This document shows, in pieces, positions 61,942-64,000 of a stretch of 64,000 nt of DNA (within the stretch, counting starts at the first letter, position 1; every line of letters begins with the position of its first letter). The translations under genes and the position numbers were made by a program. A model generated the notes under the pieces. That model worked only from the letters and a program-made list of their open reading frames with translations, was not told where the DNA came from and ran no database searches. Origin of the DNA: Colius striatus (Eukaryota; Chordata; Aves; Coliiformes; Coliidae); the NCBI RefSeq assembly GCF_028858725.1, contig NC_084760.1:60165367-60229366 (forward strand), in the 5' to 3' direction.

Positions 61942-64000
61942 CCAGCTACAGATTAAGCTGTGTGGAATCTAATGAGCTTCAGAGTCACTTCAGAGCAGGT
62001 TACTGGAAAAGAAGAACTATTTGTAAAAATTACACTGGCTCAAACTGGTTTTGCCTGGGGACAAGAGACTTCCTCGGTTTATTCAAATCCACTTCGGTGC
62101 ATTTTCTTTCTGCACTTCAGCTGACGTTACTTGACTAAAGATGGGTGGATGTTGCAGAACACATTCCTGGATCAGTCTTTTAAAAAAGCTGTTGCACATC
62201 ACAACGTAATGTAGTTGCAATAAATTCAGTACATTAAAGTTTTCTCTCTGTGCACAAGTGCTTCTTTGAAGCAACTACTGTAGTTCACACTCACTAAAAT
62301 TTTAAATAAATATTAATGCCACAGTACTGTACACCTTGATAACCATACTTTAATCAAGAGTGACAAGTGGAACTCTATGTCCTCATGTCCAGGAAGGAAC
62401 ATGAAGACCCTGACCACATCCCTTCCTCTCTCTGGTGCAAATGCAGACTGTTTGCAAAAATTATCTTGTATATGTGAGGCCATTCAATACTTGCTCCATC
62501 AGCAAAAGCAATAGTTGCAAAGAAAATCATGGATGTTTTTGGCTGGTCACCTTGCTATTTGTTTTACAGTTCTTATTTAAACCACTTCCAAACTAAGATG
62601 GCTTAATTTACAGACCTCTTTTGTCCTAACCTCATCCAGACTAATTAACTAAGGTAATGCAAAACAGCATACAACGGGAAAAAAAAAATATGCCTTTTCT
62701 GTACACAGTAATACAAACAGCATACTGTGCTATACATGAAAGATCCATTTTTCACTCTCTTCTGCTGCTAGCATAAAGAAATCCCTCTTGTGTAATGTCA
62801 TCCACATAAAACATTGTTTCATATGTCATTTCCCATAGAACCAAAATATTTTTAACAAACAAAACCACAACAATATTAATAAAACTCCCCAGTCATAAAT
62901 AAATCTGTGAGGCATAATATCTTAAATACATACACTATTTAAAACAGAACAAAGCATTTAGGAACAGCATGTAAATATTTATTGCTTCAAGTTTTCAGAA
63001 ATAGTTTATTTCTAAAAGAACTGTGGGCCTCATGACTTTACCTTATTGTAGAAAGACAGGCATTTAGAAAGACCCAAAATACATGAATTACTCTTATTAT
63101 CCTACATATTCAGGTTATGACTTGGATATATCAGATTCAAGTTCAATTCCTCAGCCTTGGAAAAGCCCACAAAATAGTATGTGTAAGACCATAATGGTTG
63201 CTTAAAAACCTTGACTAACCAGCCTTTTCTAGGTTTTACTGAAACTTCATTCTAAATCCAAGAAAATTATAACATTTGTTCCAACCAGTATGTTCCCACA
63301 AAATTAAATTCCAGTTAACTGCAGCTAATTGAAAATTTCTGATGATATCATCATTAAAGTCTCAGCGAATTCTACTTTAAGCCTATTTGATTTAAAATCA
63401 CACCTGTACAAATCCTCACTAAATATAGACAAAACACTGTTTTTATTCTGTACAGGCTCTGATTTCAAAGTTCGGAGATTTCATTTACTTTCGACTTGCC
63501 CATCTGTATCCTTCTTTAGCTAAAGAATAACCATATGAATCTGTTGGTGTTACATAGTGTCAGACAATTTCTCATGAATGTTTCAGGCTGTTCTAGCTTA
63601 ATGCTTTAGCCACCTAACAGGCTTAAACCACCAGGGAAAAAAAAAAAAAAGGGAGGAGGGCATATATGAGAACTCTAATACTCTCCAGGGCTTAATCTAT
63701 CAGAACTCTAATATTCTTTAATTCTCAGGGTTTAATCTATGTTTACAATTTTCTACAGTTACATAAAGTGAAAGGGGAAGTAGTATGACTGATGTAATTC
63801 GACTCCCACTTTAATAACATGCCATTAAAACATTGGCTTATAAAAAAGTTTGGATGCCACATAAATTGGACAAACTTGCTGTCACAGGAGAGGTATCACA
63901 CAACCAGAGGATCTTAGGTGGCTGAAGCTGACCTTTTGGGACTGTGCTCTATGTGAATCGATGTTTGTGCTACCTTAAACAGAAAAGAAAAACAGAAGAA

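Larger units (their letters stand above)
54425..64000 (-). other. STX7: STX7 5' intron, partial
   Basis: At least 9.6 kb of intron upstream of the first Habc exon seen here. I searched for the exon with the start codon (a DPAQLAQRISSNIQKITQC-like peptide followed by a donor) and did not find it, so it should lie beyond 64,000. The intron contains the largest CR1 copy at 57,960-59,860, poly-A runs at about 61,166-61,181 and 63,639-63,652, and an unexplained minus-strand open frame at 61,627-61,941. Confidence 0.75.

Noticed and set aside
1..64000. Search for tRNA, rRNA, CRISPR, operon-like or defence systems
   Set aside because: Nothing found; the window is vertebrate nuclear DNA with two ordinary spliced genes and repeats.

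Overview
The window is a piece of an avian nuclear chromosome. It carries nine recognisable CR1 (chicken repeat 1) LINE copies, with the typical 3' tail made of ATTCTATG-like units. It also holds two probable retroviral LTR or ERV relics, and two vertebrate genes built from short exons with GT-AG introns. The species cannot be fixed from the sequence alone. Both genes lie on the minus strand. The order STX7 - intergenic - MOXD1 matches the known MOXD1/STX7 neighbourhood of human 6q23, so this is a conserved syntenic block.

Layout. Positions 1-17,009 hold the 5' part of MOXD1 (DBH-like monooxygenase 1). Coding exon 1 (16,737-17,009) sits in a CpG island and is followed toward lower coordinates by exon 2 (5,258-5,404), exon 3 (3,654-3,821) and exon 4 (3,444-3,527). 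Together they encode residues 1-224 without interruption: signal peptide, DOMON domain and the first strand of the copper monooxygenase core. The remaining exons lie beyond position 1. From 17 to about 42.65 kb is intergenic DNA with CR1 fragments, an ERV-derived block near 27.6-28.5 kb and a probable solo LTR near 36.7-37.3 kb.

From about 42.65 to 54.42 kb lie eight coding exons and the 3' UTR of STX7 (syntaxin 7). They give codons 29 to the stop: most of the Habc domain, the linker, the Qa-SNARE motif and the C-terminal membrane anchor. The start-codon exon was not found and should lie above 64,000. From 54.4 kb to the end is STX7 intron sequence holding the longest CR1 copy, about 1.9 kb with reverse-transcriptase fragments.

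The two genes have unrelated jobs: STX7 in late endosome/lysosome fusion, MOXD1 as an ER-resident member of the copper monooxygenase family. They are simply neighbours. I found no bacterial-type operon, CRISPR array, tRNA or rRNA gene, and nothing I could defend as a new biological system. The better leads are a few unexplained open frames, a GC-rich intergenic patch and the structure of the LTR and CR1 relics.
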